NCBI GenBank assembly: GCA_001972305.1
Contig: BDDD01000028.1
Coordinates: 830,334 to 894,333 of the forward strand
Source of the DNA: Cephalotus follicularis
Lineage: Eukaryota; Streptophyta; Magnoliopsida; Oxalidales; Cephalotaceae
Reading direction: 5' to 3'
Length of the DNA: 64,000 nt
The number at the start of each line of letters is the position of its first letter. Position 1 is the stretch's first letter. Below are positions 30,617-42,497 of the stretch, in pieces. The notes below the pieces were generated by a model that was not told where the DNA came from, did no database searches, and saw only the letters and a program-made list of their open reading frames with translations. A program made the translations under genes and the position numbers.

Positions 30617-33335
30617 TGTTTATCCTTTTAGATGAGAACAATAACTTTTATTTTGATTCTGTATGTAAACTACATGACATAAAGTTATTGGAGAGCCAGT
30701 AGTGTAATACCCGGAATTTTTTTTAAATAATTAAAGGAGGAAAATTGGGCCCAAAATGTATTGGGATATAAATTGAGTTAATAAAGAATTAGGCTTGAAA
30801 TATTCTATGGTCTTGGGCTGATTGATAAATGGATAATGAAGGAATTTGGGCCTAAAACATGTTACTAGTGAGCTATGTTATTATAGAAGGAAGCAAATGA
30901 GACTTGGGCCATATTGGATTGAAGGAAGAGTGGGCCGACTAGCAAGTCCACTAGCCCAATTCAGGAAAATAAATTGTAAGAAATATGGAGAGAATTCTAG
31001 AGTATTCGTCTGTGCCTATAAAAGGAAGGTGAAAACATGGAGAGGGCTGCTGAGCTTTTGTTGAGTGAAAAAGATAAAGAGATGCCATGGTGAAGTGAAG
31101 TAGCTAAGAAGAAGAAGCAATGGCAAGGAGCAAAGGAGGAGGAAGCAGAGAAGTAGAGAGCTCTCCAATTCCAGGTAGGATCTACTTCCTACTCAGTGTT
31201 CTTCCTCTATAAGTGTATTATTTCTAGAGCTATAGAAATGTGTACTCTAGCTCCTCGGAATTAATGATGTACTAGGATTTATGAAATGTTGTATGTATAT
31301 AATATACTGATTTTAGTGAGTAACGCAAGGCGCCGAACATACAGTATTGTGCACTATACTTTTCCCAGGGTAACGTTAGGAACCAATAGTGCAACATAAG
31401 CCCTCAATGCCTTGTACTCAGGCATGCTTCATTGTGCGCATTATGCTCTCTCCATGGTATGCGCATCGAGTAGTGAGATGCCAACCATGGCTCTCCTCTT
31501 TATGTGTAATGCTCACTGCCATGGCATCCACGACGCCAACCTTGGCCTCCACTGGCGCACGATCGGGGTGTGCCTTGTATACGCTAGAGGCGTCGGGGTC
31601 CCTATAGTACCGAAGATTCATGTGCCCGGGGATCCAACCATGGCGTTTCACTGTTCCAGGCGTCGAGCATGCATCCTACCATGCATGCGCCGAGATCACG
31701 CCAGTGTGATAAGCTTCCCATTGCCTTATGTCCGTGCATGCAAAGCCATGGTATCTAACTCCCACGCATGCGTCCTCTGCATGCGACGTAGGCCCCATCT
31801 ATGACCCCTTTACCATAAGCCGAGATGCCGGGAGCCAAACAGGCCCTTCCTCTGTCATGAGTCCGAGGATGAGTGTTCGAGGATGCGCCAGTAACCAAGC
31901 ACAAGTGCCGAGCGTCCATGGCAGAGGAGCTCAGGTCTCCTCTTCAATGGCACAACCGTGGCCTTTCACTGGTATATGCCGAGGTGCCATGTGTCGGGGA
32001 AGCATATGCCGAGGAGGCGAGGTGTCTGAGGAGCCCACCTGCCGAGAAGCCATGGCGCTGAGGTGCCCCTTCCATGGTGCCGAGGTGCTGAAATACAGAG
32101 CATCACCCCCACGGTGACGAGCTCCATCTCTGCGGTGCTCTTATACCCGAACACCATCCCTGCGAAGCCAAAAGTATGCATCAGAGGTGCTGTGAATAGC
32201 CAATCCCTGGCATGCGCCGAGGTGTTGCATGGCTGTCCCTAGGCCACATCGGGTAACATCCGAGCATGAAACACAGCTGAGCTCTCCTCTGCTGCGTGTT
32301 CTGTGCATGCTTTCCCTTGCACCAAGCTCGCTATAGTCTGTTCCTTGGCAGGCTATGCGCTAAACCAACCACCTTGCATGCGTCGTCCTCTGCACAGCGC
32401 CCTTACATGCACACATCAGAGATCCCCTTGGTAAATGACTGAGGCGCCGGCACGAGAACGCCAGAGGACACCAGAGCAGAGAGCTCCAATGTCCTCTGCA
32501 CGCGTCCTCTCCAACGCAACCACCCGATGACACATGACGAGGACACACCAGTACCATGCGCCGAGGAGCCGCGTGCCAGGTGCCATTGTCAGGCTTCCAA
32601 GACGTCATTGTTAACATGTGTCCATAGCCTGCAAAGAAGGCGCTATGGACTGTGTTTGGTTGTTGATATATATTGCACGCGGGTCCCTCGGATGAGGTTG
32701 AGTGTGCGTGCGGGTTTTCTCGACGAGGGCTAGGGTCCGTGCGGTATATGCCGGCCCCTCGTGCGAGGTTTGGATGTTATGCTTACCATAGGCACTCTGC
32801 ACCGGTGTATGAAGGATGATGTACACATCCTGTAGCCTATTGGCCTATATTATTGCTGCAGCGGTTACGTGATGACGCAATGTGATTTGGCGGGGATATG
32901 AGACAGTGACAGGATTGGTACCAACATCCCCTTATATTTTTGTTGTGTATGATTATTTGGGCACATATTACATTCTTGATGTTTGATATTTGATTTATGA
33001 TCGTATCTTTGAGTTTGATATTCAGATACTTGGATTTGTTGTTGACTCTCATGTATTTGATTTCTGTCTTGACTTTGATATTCGTTCAGTGGACTTTGTT
33101 GTTAAGTTCGAGGGTTTCTTTTATGGAGCCCATTTGCTAAGTATTGAGTTTCCTTTCATATATTCATCTTCATTTGTGAATTTCGTTAAGGGATCTTGAT
33201 ATCGCTTGTGGATCTTGTTTTCATTCCTGACTTATATTTATATTGTGGAGCTATTCGTTGAGTATCGAGATTCCTTTCTCGGATTTTTGTTTACACTTGT
33301 GTATCTTGTTTACATTCGTGGATTTCGTTTGTATT

Positions 33336-34600
33336 TGTTGAGTCACAATCATGGAGAGATTGTTGAATCTCAATCATATGTTTTAATGATTACAAATTTG
33401 CATTTAACTTGTTTGCTTAATGTGCAAAACATTAGAAAGCTTGCTGTCAAGACAAAAATCTTCTGCAGGACAAAAGACATTGATCTTCCAGAGAAGAAGT
33501 CGACGTCCGTACAGAAGAAGTCGACTCCTATAAGAAAGACATCGACGTCTTTCTTGCCCAAAGTTACAGGACAAACTCTGGTGAAGACATCGATCCATAC
33601 AGACAAAGAAGTCGACGTCCGTACAAAAGAAGTCGATCCCTTTCCTAAGACATCGACGTCTTTCAAGTTCAACCTGCCAAAACCAGAAAAGACATCGACC
33701 AAGAAAGAAAAAGTCGACGTGATGATCATACAGTCAATACCTGGAGATTTCCCAGAAATGACATCGACGCCTTTTAAAAAGACATCGACGTCTTTTTAAA
33801 TGGACAAACCCGGGAAACATGGAACGGCTAATTGGCGCACTTTCAACGGCTATCAGCTACAAAGACATCGACGCCTTCTGGAAAGAAGTCGACGTCTTTA
33901 TGCCAGCAGAGACTAAAACAAGGCTGCATTAACAAAATGTCATATCCAATATGCCCAAGACTTTTGCAACGGCTCTAATGTGAATGAGGCTATAAATAGA
34001 GGTCAAGAAACAAAAACAAAAAGACTTGAACATACTTTTGATCATTTAACATCCAAGCTCAACTTGCACATCTACAAAGAGAAAAATCATCAAGCTAGAG
34101 TATACACTTTCACATTCAAAGCTTGCAATTTGTTTACACTTTCATATCCAACCTTTGAGAGGTTACTTATAAACACAAACCTTCTTTACAAATCCATCAT
34201 TGTAAAAAGGGTGTTAAAACCCTTTGTGAGAATTTAGAGGGGAGTGAACCCTTGTAAGGTGTTTTGATTGATTTTCACCCGGAACCCAAAATCAAGTGTA
34301 AGGTGTTTGTTTGATTTGCACCCGGAACCCAAAATCAAAGTGTAAGGTGGTTTGTTTGATTTGCACCCGTAAGCCAAAAATCAAAGGTTGCTAGTGGTGG
34401 CTAGTGGAATCTCAAGGAGTTCTTGAGAAAGTGGACGTAGGCACGGATTTGCCGAACCACTATAAATCTGTTTGCATACTCTCTATCCCTTATCTCTTTA
34501 ATTGTTATTATTTGATTGTGTGATTGTTTATATTCATTGCTTAATTTGTTAATTCCGCGAACAAATTGCATTAGTTAAAGGTTGCCATACTTTTCTTTCA
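33336..34600 (+). mobile_element. Solo LTR with GTCGAC micro-repeats, nested
   Basis: It starts TGTTGAGTCACAATC and ends ACTTTTCTTTCA, with a perfect 5-bp duplication GTATT (33331-33335, 34601-34605). TATA box CTATAAATAGAGG near 33991. U3 (33485-33900) has thirteen TCGAC/TCGAT boxes in an alternating pattern (AAGTCGACGTCC, ACATCGACGTCTTT). Another tandem lies at about 34255-34385: three copies of a 45-bp unit with AAGGTG(T)TTTG(A)TTGATTT and CACCCGGAACCCAAAATCAA. No coding domain; the 197- and 119-residue frames here are repeat artefacts. Confidence 0.87.
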
Positions 34601-35119
34601 GTATTTATGAGCCTCGATATCCCTTTGTGGTCTCGATATCCTTCGTGGATCATGATTTGTTATGGATCTTGATATCTTCTGTTAATTTTGACTATCTTTT
34701 TGGATCTTGATTTCATCTTGCTGTAGATTTACATTGTTTTCTACTTTGAGCTTATATTATTTCTCCGTTTATTCAGTATATAGTTATGGGAGATGTGTTT
34801 ATTGTTTCTACTCACTTAGTCATTTGGACTAACCCCCTCTCTTTTCTTTCCCTTCCAGATAAAGACAAGATGGTAAGCAATTGCTGAGTTTTTTTTTTGT
34901 AGATGATGGACCACGAGGGCAGGGCATGCTACCAGGGTTTCAACACATGCATAGCATAACTATATCAACATTTAATTTAGCATTTACTTATGTTTCTATA
35001 TAATGGTTTTTCTTTTATGGTTTTGCTTTTAAATGGCTGAGCCATTCATATTTGCTTTGCATATTTGGATAAAATGGTTGAGGCTGAGCCCAACCTATGT
35101 TTACTGCTTTAAATTGTGG

Positions 35120-35290
35120 TTTGCTGAGGGCTGAGCCCGATTATAAACTGTTGATTCCTCCTTCGGGAGTGTGAATATAAACTGTGTTTTTATTTACAGG
35201 GGGCATAGTCCGATAAACGGATACTAAATGCCCGATTTTCGTAAAAATTTAAGAGTTAGAAAATTTTTCAAAGTTTTGGAAAAGTCAAAT
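35120..35290 (+). repeat. Conserved LTR 3' segment (GGGCTGAGCCC box), copy 2
   Basis: GGGCTGAGCCCGATTATAAA, then TTTACAGGGGGCATAGTCCG, ATAAACGGATACTAAATGCC and AGAGTTAGAA. It lies 150-310 bp before the LTR end at 35435, the same distance as in the minus-strand copy at 61830-61930. Confidence 0.85.
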
Positions 35291-35497
35291 TTTATGAATG
35301 GTTTTGGAAAGTCTTGAAGTAGTTTTTTTTTTAAAGTTATATAGACATATGGCGACTTCCGAACAGAAGTTGTCATATGGAACGTCATATCCGTTCTTGG
35401 TAGGATATCGGTTGTCGTAGGGAACGGGTGTGACACATAACATCCTCAGTCTTCTCATGCTTTGTTTTGTTTCATAGTCTTTGCTATGTTTTCTCAG

Positions 35498-35683
35498 GGA
35501 AAAGTTGAAGTGACAATTGCTGGTGGAAGAGTTGTTTGGGAAAATGATGAACTGAAGGTTGTTCCTGGTTCTGGAAAGTACAAAGAGATGCCTCCCTTCA
35601 GTTATCTTTTTAATGGGATTGAGAAGGCAGATGCTCGGTATCTATCCTCGCTCAGAGCTCCAGTGAAGCGTTCCAATTCTTGA
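35498..35683 (+). pseudogene. PYD2: Dihydropyrimidinase last exon, captured fragment
   Basis: After an acceptor (TTTTCTCAG at 35497) it reads GKVEVTIAGGRVVWENDELK, VVPGSGKYKEMPPFSYLFNG and IEKADARYLSSLRAPVKRSN before a TGA at 35681-35683. This is a complete, uninterrupted match to the C-terminus of plant dihydropyrimidinase. A likely polyadenylation signal AATAAA follows near 35706. The exons between 28649 and here (roughly residues 230-450 of the enzyme, with the other metal ligands) are missing or displaced by LTR sequence. It ends about 380 bp before the right subterminal repeats of the outer CACTA. Confidence 0.92.
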
Positions 35684-36079
35684 TAGTACAAGTAACACTT
35701 GTCTAAATAAAGTTGGAAGGAAAATTATATACAATGCTTGTGAAGTTTGTTTGATTTGTCTTGGTATTTAATAAACACGGATGAGTAAGATCTTAATCAC
35801 TGTAAAAAAAAAAATGTAAATGCTCATTAAGTAGAATGAATATGTTTTCCATTTAAGCGAAGTTATGATTTATTTTGCTTGCTATTCCGATCTTAAAAGA
35901 ATAAACGCAATTCATGAGTCAACATAGTAAAAAATGATTCTCATATTTGTTGAAGAATACAAGAACTGCTTAGTTCTCTAGTGATAAACATGTCTCATCT
36001 ACGGGTAAAAGCCAGAAATCAATAATTATGTCTGATTACATAATGATGATAAGAGATTTAGTGAGTGGTCAGTACAACA

Positions 36080-36625
36080 ATTCCCGACCGCTACAATAAT
36101 CCCCAACCGCTATAGCGGTCGGCAAACAACTCATAAAAATTAATCAAATTTCAAAAATTTATTTTATTTCCCGACCGCTTTTCAAACATTCCCGACCGCC
36201 GGAGCGGTCGGGAAACCTTTATAAATTTTATCAAATTTCAAAATTTTATTTTATTTCCCAACCGCTTTTCAAACATTCCAGACCGCCTGAGCGGTCGGGA
36301 AACCCTTATAAAATTAATTTAATTTCAAAAATTTCTTTTATTTCCCGACCGCTTTCAACATTCCCCGACCGCCAGGGCAGTCTGTAAAACCCTTATAAAA
36401 TTAATTTTCTGACACTGATCAATAACAACCGCATCCCCTACCGACCGTTTTAACGATCAGTAAATGATAAAGGCGGTCGGGGAAACGGTCGGGCTATAAT
36501 CGACGACCCAATTATAAGCGACCGTCATTGCGGTCGGCGCGACGATCGGGGAAACCTTTCGCCGATCGCTTTTAAGGTTTTCCCGACCGCTTTGACGGTC
36601 GAAAAATAGTCTTTTTCTAGTAATG
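36080..36625. repeat. Outer CACTA right subterminal repeats
   Basis: Four to five units of a hairpin (CCCGACCGC.../GCGGTCGGGAA) with an A/T spacer (TTATAAAATTAATTTAATTTC), then a denser GCGGTCGG cluster up to the terminus at 36625. Confidence 0.88.
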
Positions 36626-36628
36626 TTA

Positions 36629-37254
36629 AGCAACCCACTAAAGATCATCCAGTAGTTGTAAAAAGAATACTTCGTTTCTCAAAGGTATAATAACCCACAG
36701 TCGAGTTCTTTTTCTTTAATTGGATATTGTGATGCTGATTGGACAGGTTGTCCATTGGCTCTAAATGAATGGTTATTGTATTTGTCTTGGGTCTAACCCG
36801 ATATCTTGGAGTTCTAAGAAGCAGGCTATAGTAGCTGGTTCCTTAACTGGCAGAATATCGTTGTCTTGCAACCACTACAGCTGAAATGTCTTGGATATGT
36901 TCTTTATTACTTGAAATTGGCTGCCCTATCCAATCTACTTCTACATTGTGGTGTGTGACACCATTTCCGCTCTTACTTTTCATCCGATTTTTCCTACCTT
37001 TACAAAACATATTGAAGTCGACAATCACTGTTTGTGAATTGGTTGGTCACAAACTTCTTAATGTAACCTACATATCAACAATTGATCAAGTTACTGACAT
37101 ATTTATCAAAGGTCTCAGTTCACTATGGGTTCGATTTCTTCAAACCGAATTGAACGTCTTGCAGTCTTCGTTCATCTTGTGGAAGGCTAATAACCAATCC
37201 ACGTTATCTCTCACAGATTCAAACATGTCAAAGATGTAGTTTAATTTAAATTGG
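36629..37254 (+). mobile_element. Ty1/copia element B, RNase H region (second part)
   Basis: Resumes the copia reading after the CACTA: KQPTKDHPVVVKRILRFLKG, then the RNase H region (WSSKKQ, TTAEMSWICSLLLEIG) and the C-terminal region (ISTIDQVTDIFIKGLSS). A fossil with several breaks. Confidence 0.85.
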
Positions 37255-37472
37255 TGTTATTAGTTGAGTTTAAATCTATTGTACTTTAGCCTTAAGTTTA
37301 AATATCAAAAAGTAGATAACAACCACATCTTGAATCTGTATATAACACATGCAGTGAAGGCAAAATAGATTAGCTTGGCGTTACTTTTCTTTTTACACAA
37401 CTTTACAAAATTTATCTCTTTCTTCCTCAACTAAGATTCTCCTTCCCCATAACATGCAAACATCACATAACA
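37255..37472 (+). mobile_element. Copia element B, putative 3' LTR
   Basis: About 218 bp starting TGTTAT and ending ATAACA, a perfect 6-bp inverted end, directly after the end of the RNase H region. It holds a TATA-like TGTATATAACAC near 37338. There is no 5' partner in the window to confirm it, and another ATAACA at 37448-37453 gives a slightly shorter alternative end. Confidence 0.5.
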
Positions 37473-37529
37473 TTGCAAAAGAATTGCGTTAAATCTAATT
37501 AAACTGGTGATCAAGTATCTTGAAAATCT

Positions 37530-40500
37530 TTAGTAAGGCAAACTCTTAGAACTCGTGCTAATGACAAGTGCCTTTAAGTTGGAAGAGTCCCTAGCAGCAT
37601 TAGCTCGCCTTGTTATCATTTCCAAGTTCTTATATAAACTTTGCTTAACCAAATTCTTCATCAATTTTTTGCCTTCTTGAGCCTGACTTGGATTTATAGG
37701 TGACCCCATTACAATCCTTCCTGCCTGAGGTCCAGAATGGGGACCTACCTTTGATTGTCCTTCATCTTTGAACCATTGTAACAATTTCAATGCTCTCTTT
37801 TGAGCTAGAGGACTCCCTAGTAAGGCCACTCCTAGAAGTACATGAACAATACCTAACTTTGTCATTTTTTCGCGTTGCGCTGAGCTTTGATGAGCTAAGA
37901 CCATTAAAATATAAGCACATAATTCTTGGCATTTTGGTTTATCTTCCCATGTCAAAATTTCGACTAAGCTTTCCGGCACCAGTGGGCTATCTTCCATTGC
38001 TTTCTTCCCCGTTAAGGTCACTACTAAGCGACCTAGTGTAGCAAGGGATTTCTCCGAAAATTGCTTCATTGAGGACAGCTTCAGGAGAGTGTGCACTAAC
38101 CCATTAGAGACCAAAGGCACAACATTGTCTAACACAGCTGATAGGTTGTACAAAGTGCCCAAACATGATTCTTTGGTTTCAATACTTGAGCCTGATGACT
38201 CAAGTATGGTAACAACAAATGGGAGGATATTTAATATTGAGGGGAGAGGGAATTGGGTATTTGCAAGAGTAGATAATGATAACAGCAGTTCTACACATTC
38301 ATGCCTTGATGATTCATCTAAAGCATCTATGTTCTTTGGTAATTTTGAGAAAATTCCTGCCTCCACCATGAGTGCCTTGTTCCTGAAGAAAGAAATACCA
38401 AATGGGAACAAAAATTAGGAGGAGAAGCACATACAAAACAAGAATGACACATTTCAAGCCAACATTGACTTTTGAAATCTCAATTTATTATAAACTATAT
38501 CTACTGTGTAATATTATTCTAAGGATTGCTCAAGTGCTCCATTATTCTTATACATAATTGAGAAGGTATACATATGATAAAAAAATCTCATCTGCTACCC
38601 ATTATAAACAAGTTGCAGACCAAACTAGCCAACCAACCAAGAAAACAGAAGAATTTCTAGCAAATTGACAGTCAACAAGATTCCATTCTATTGGATTGTG
38701 GAGGTGTTTTTTCTTTGTTCTTTTTATATTGTCCAAAGATCAAGTGGACTTTTATCATCAACTTGTTTTAGAATGGATCACCACTGATATCGATTTGACA
38801 ACGTTGTTATACCCATCCTACTCTGCCCACCATTGTGACAGACTGAGAATGAGCGCATATTAGCTCACGTCATCGCTTTAACGCTTGCAAATTCCATCAC
38901 TACAATAATTTTTGATATCTTCAAAAGGAAAACAGAATATAGAATAGTGAGTGAAAATGTGATAAACTCTGTCTTGTGATACTAAAAATTACATAGCGTC
39001 GTGTCATATTAATTTATTTAAACATTCATGGATTAAAACTATATCTTATAATCAATCATTTAAAAACCTAAAACTATGTTGTTTTATTACATTATGTATT
39101 TGTTTTGCGTTTTATTATATTATGTATTCGTTTTACTAAAACACAATGGATTTATCATCTTAAATTATCAACAACAAAATTACGTTGTTTTACCGTATTA
39201 TCTATCCTAAAAAATTGAAACTATGCCGTTTGATTACATTTTTCACTTTTTTATAACTATATATTAGTCTGATATTACATGAAAAAACAAAAAAAAAAAA
39301 CACTTAAATAAATTTGATGAAAAATTGTAAACTTATTATATTTTCAACTTTTTCATAAATATATATTAATCTGATATATTATATGCAAAATCAACAAAAC
39401 ACTTAAATTTGTTTGTTAGTTATTTATACATACTTATTCAATAAGATTTTAATTACTTACTCTTTTATGCAAAACATATCTTATCTATTAATAATTAATT
39501 ATTTTATTTGAATAATTTTTGGGATACTTTAATTTATTTTATAATGATAAAAAATGAATTACTGTATTATTTTCCATATAACTGATCAACAGAAATGGTT
39601 CCTCTCCATTTTGTAGAGAAATAAAAAAGACCTATGTATATTAATAAATGTCAACATAATTCATATTAAAATGTGTAACGTTCTCTATTCTTTCAACAAA
39701 AAAAAAATAATAATATTTTGGATCTGTTTGATACTGTTACTGTGTGTTAAACAAAAATATTATATAAAAATACCGTAAATAAAAATACTACTAAACTATG
39801 TACATGACCTTGTTGGACAAAATAGAGGAGAATCTGTTTACAAACTACAAGCTGCCAAACTCCGATCTACAGTCAAATAATGCAGATGCACTCAGGACCT
39901 GGCAGACTGAAAAATGATTTTTTCAATGAAACAAAAATAAACAAAAAATTATTATTATTATTTTGATAAAGTGAATCAACCTACTTTAGTATTATTGGTT
40001 TCAAGATTTTTTTTTTTTGTTTTTTCAACGAATAAGTCTATCAAACATTTCAAATGTATAATAGATAATTTTATCAAAAAAAATATCCATGATTTCTGAT
40101 CAACCAGATGGGTCTCTTTTTGTTTTTGTTGCTCATAATTAACAACAAATGTGATAATGGACTTTATTACTCTCCATAACCAAATGAGAGTATATGTATG
40201 TAACTTACTTACCATAAATGCGAACGAGATTGGGAGAAAAATGAAACTCCAACTCGTCGACAAAGTTCAATCCCAATAATCACAAATATTCTTACATGGA
40301 GACCCGTGTGCATCAGATGCGAGATAAAAAAGTGAAAAAAAAAAAAAGGGATGGATACAACTTTGTAGACACAATTAGATAACAGTTTATTATTTTTTAT
40401 TTAATATAGACTTGATCATTTAAAAATCTCTAAGAAAAAAAAAAGAAAAAGAAAACTTTGACGTAAGCACACAAATTTTTTTTCCAATAAACAACTCTCT

Positions 40501-41634
40501 CTCACTTCAAGGTATCAAAACTAATTTGGCTTGTCAACTCCCACTTTTAGTGGAGTCCTTTCCATCCACTTTACCTACCTATATTTGAGAGACTTTTAGA
40601 TAAGAATAATCCAAATCATAAAATAATATATTATAAATTTAATTAATTATTACACTAAAAATCAAAATTAATAATATGTATTTATATTACTAAATGTAAC
40701 TATACGTTACATAATGAATTGTACGTACCTCAACAAAATTTAATCACAAAAAGTTGTAAGACTTTTTCAATACTCAATAATTTACCCTATCTTATTTTTC
40801 ATTTGGGATTTTCAACGACATTCTATGCTGTATTATCTGTAGCACTGAATGTTCAACGCTTAGATTATAAATTTTCTTTTCTTCTTTTAAAAATATACAT
40901 ATTTTTTCAGATTCAATGATACAGCAAGCGGTATTACAGAGAATGCATAAACGTTTGCTACAGAAGATCCTTATTGTTTATTTTCATACAACCAATGAAT
41001 TTACATGTAACAAAAATATATAATCAATGAACATTTTCTAAGAACACGAGAGCTTCGACTATCAATAAAATAAACAACATGCACTAAACAATATTGCAAT
41101 TAACCATCAAACTAAAGAAAAAAAATTGCAACACTAGCAAATTATGGAAGTGGACATCATGCATGGATGAAGCAAACATAAACAAAAAAAAAAAAAACAA
41201 TGAGCAGTCAAAACTAACCTATAAGTTCCATTAGCAAGCTCGATCAAAGCCCTAGCGGCGGCTCGCCGGCGACCAACAACCTCGGACACTACCATAGATA
41301 CTAGCACATGTACGACTCCGAGCTCTGCCATCAACATCCTTGTCTTGACATCTTTTTTAGCAAGTCTCTCAATCTCTTCAGCTGCCATCTCTTTCTCTTC
41401 CCAGCTACCGAAGTGAAGCCTTTTCACAGATTTTTGTAACACCAATGGATCATCATCTCTCTCCATAACTTTATCTCCATCATTAATACCCTTAGAACTA
41501 TCGATATCATTAGATTGTGAGTAACTTTTACGGGCAGTTTTTTGTTGGATTAAGAACCTACGCATACGTGTAAAGAAGTGTAGTTTTTGAAGAGTAAGTA
41601 ACCAAATAGGAGAAGAAGAAGAAGAACTGGACAT
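37530..41634 (-). CDS. ARM-repeat protein (plant U-box-like, without U-box), two exons
   Basis: The only intact-looking host gene. Exon 1 is 41634-41222 and exon 2 is 38382-37530; the donor AG/GTTAGT and acceptor TTTCTTCAG/GA give a phase-2 junction reading [13 protein letters not shown]. Total 1266 nt, 421 residues. Residues 1-60: serine run, then a basic segment (MRRFLIQQK) and an acidic, polar linker. From about residue 75 armadillo-type helices follow: [93 protein letters not shown]. The conserved tail reads [20 protein letters not shown] and ends TSSKSLPY. This matches the family of plant ARM-repeat proteins related to PUB ligases but lacking the U-box; such proteins act as protein-binding scaffolds, and the precise role is not known to me. 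A TATA box and CT-rich leader precede the ATG. The stop lies 57 bp from a copia LTR. Confidence 0.92.
38383..41221 (-). other. Intron of the ARM-repeat gene (2839 bp)
   Basis: A/T-rich throughout, with no ORF above background and no transposon ends that I can recognise. Consensus GT-AG borders. Long for a two-exon plant gene, but free of the nested elements that fill the rest of the window. Confidence 0.85.
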
Positions 41635-41729
41635 TTTTTATGATGTGAGAGAGAGAAGGGGGGAGAGGGAAATTTTGACGAACTGTTGATGGGTTTTATT
41701 TTGTTTATTTTGCAATCTGAAAGTCTTGA

Positions 41730-41737
41730 CTTTATAA
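41730..41737 (-). promoter_or_regulatory. TATA box of the ARM-repeat gene
   Basis: TTATAAAG on the minus strand, about 100 bp before the ATG at 41634. The segment between holds a CT-rich leader (41645-41675), as in many plant promoters. Confidence 0.55.
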
Positions 41738-41762
41738 CGAGATCTCTCTTCGATATGTGCAA

Positions 41763-42160
41763 GACTTACAGGGAGCAAAAACGAAGATCACATGCAATGG
41801 AGCAATGATGTCCCGTTTTAATTCACAGATCTTGAAAGATATTTGAGACACCAAGATCCCTCCCCAATTTAATAACTTTTATATGCTCATAAATTCATAA
41901 TAATGTTCCATCATAAGGAGGTATTAGTGGGATTTACAGACTTTTACTTGGTATATTTGAAGAAGTTTCTTGGACCTTGGACTGTTCGTTGACTGCTCCT
42001 CTACATAAGTGTTAGTACCTTTTGACTTGGAAGTCTATATATAAATCTTCTTAAGCAACATAAATAAACCGATTGGGTTTTGATGCCATAGACGTTACAC
42101 AATTGGGTAATCCATAAATATAACACAATTGTTTATTGAATTTCATGGTTCTAGTGGTCA
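41763..42160. other. Upstream region of the ARM-repeat gene, no gene seen
   Basis: A/T-rich sequence; presumed promoter and spacer. No other feature recognised. Confidence 0.5.
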
Positions 42161-42497
42161 CACATGGCAAAATTTACCCAAATCTATGGGTACCTGTAAG
42201 TATCTGTAATTTTTACAGGTAATGTGTATAACTTTTAGTACCCATTAAAAATCGGGTATATACTACCCGTTATCCAACTGGTAGACCCGTTGTCATCCGT
42301 ACCCACGGGTATCGCGGGTACCCATTTACCATTGTATAGGGAGATATTAAGCATTCTCACAAGAACAATTTAGTTTAGTTTTTTTATATGTGTATGGAAC
42401 AAGGTTGCCCTTTTATTTTTGGTAAACTAATTGAAGTCATATATTATGTATAACTTAAATATAACATTTGTTTAGGTTTATGGTATGTATTTACTAT

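Larger units (their letters stand above)
30703..35435 (+). mobile_element. LTR-type repeat block between dihydropyrimidinase exons
   Basis: It starts TGTAATACCCGG at 30703 and ends GAACGGGTGTGACA at 35435, the canonical plant gypsy LTR ends. No flanking duplication is found, so the ends may come from different copies. The leader near 31130-31190 ends in AG/GTAGG and is shared with the 19402 copy. CCGAGG/CATGG word-rich DNA fills 31389-32640, and the conserved GGGCTGAGCCC box lies near 35130. A solo LTR is nested at 33336-34600. No gag or pol. Probably a large (about 3.5 kb) solo LTR. Confidence 0.7.
16866..36625. mobile_element. Outer CACTA composite (Pack-CACTA-like), 19.8 kb
   Basis: The left end is CACTACTAGAAATAGG at 16866 and the right end is TTTTTCTAGTAATG at 36625, an inverted match to CACTACTAGAAA with one substitution (CATTA). 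The flanking 3-bp duplication is TCA/TTA (one mismatch). The host copia reading runs ...VNQVCQFL into KQPTKDHPVVVKRIL across the gap; the same junction is uninterrupted in copia C on the minus strand. Without the inner CACTA (9.0 kb), the LTR block 30703-35435 and the hAT at 29803, about 5 kb of original element remains. It has no recognisable TNPA or TNPD transposase, so it is non-autonomous. Its cargo is fragments of TCP11-like and dihydropyrimidinase genes. Confidence 0.85.

Noticed and set aside
33206-33799. 197-residue plus frame and 119-residue minus frame
   Set aside because: They run through the start of a solo LTR and its GTCGAC micro-repeats; the peptide is a repeat (TSTSF-type), not a protein family.
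35498-35683. Functional dihydropyrimidinase gene
   Set aside because: Most exons, including those with the HxH zinc ligands, are missing, internal exon 2 has two in-frame stops, and the pieces lie inside a transposon.
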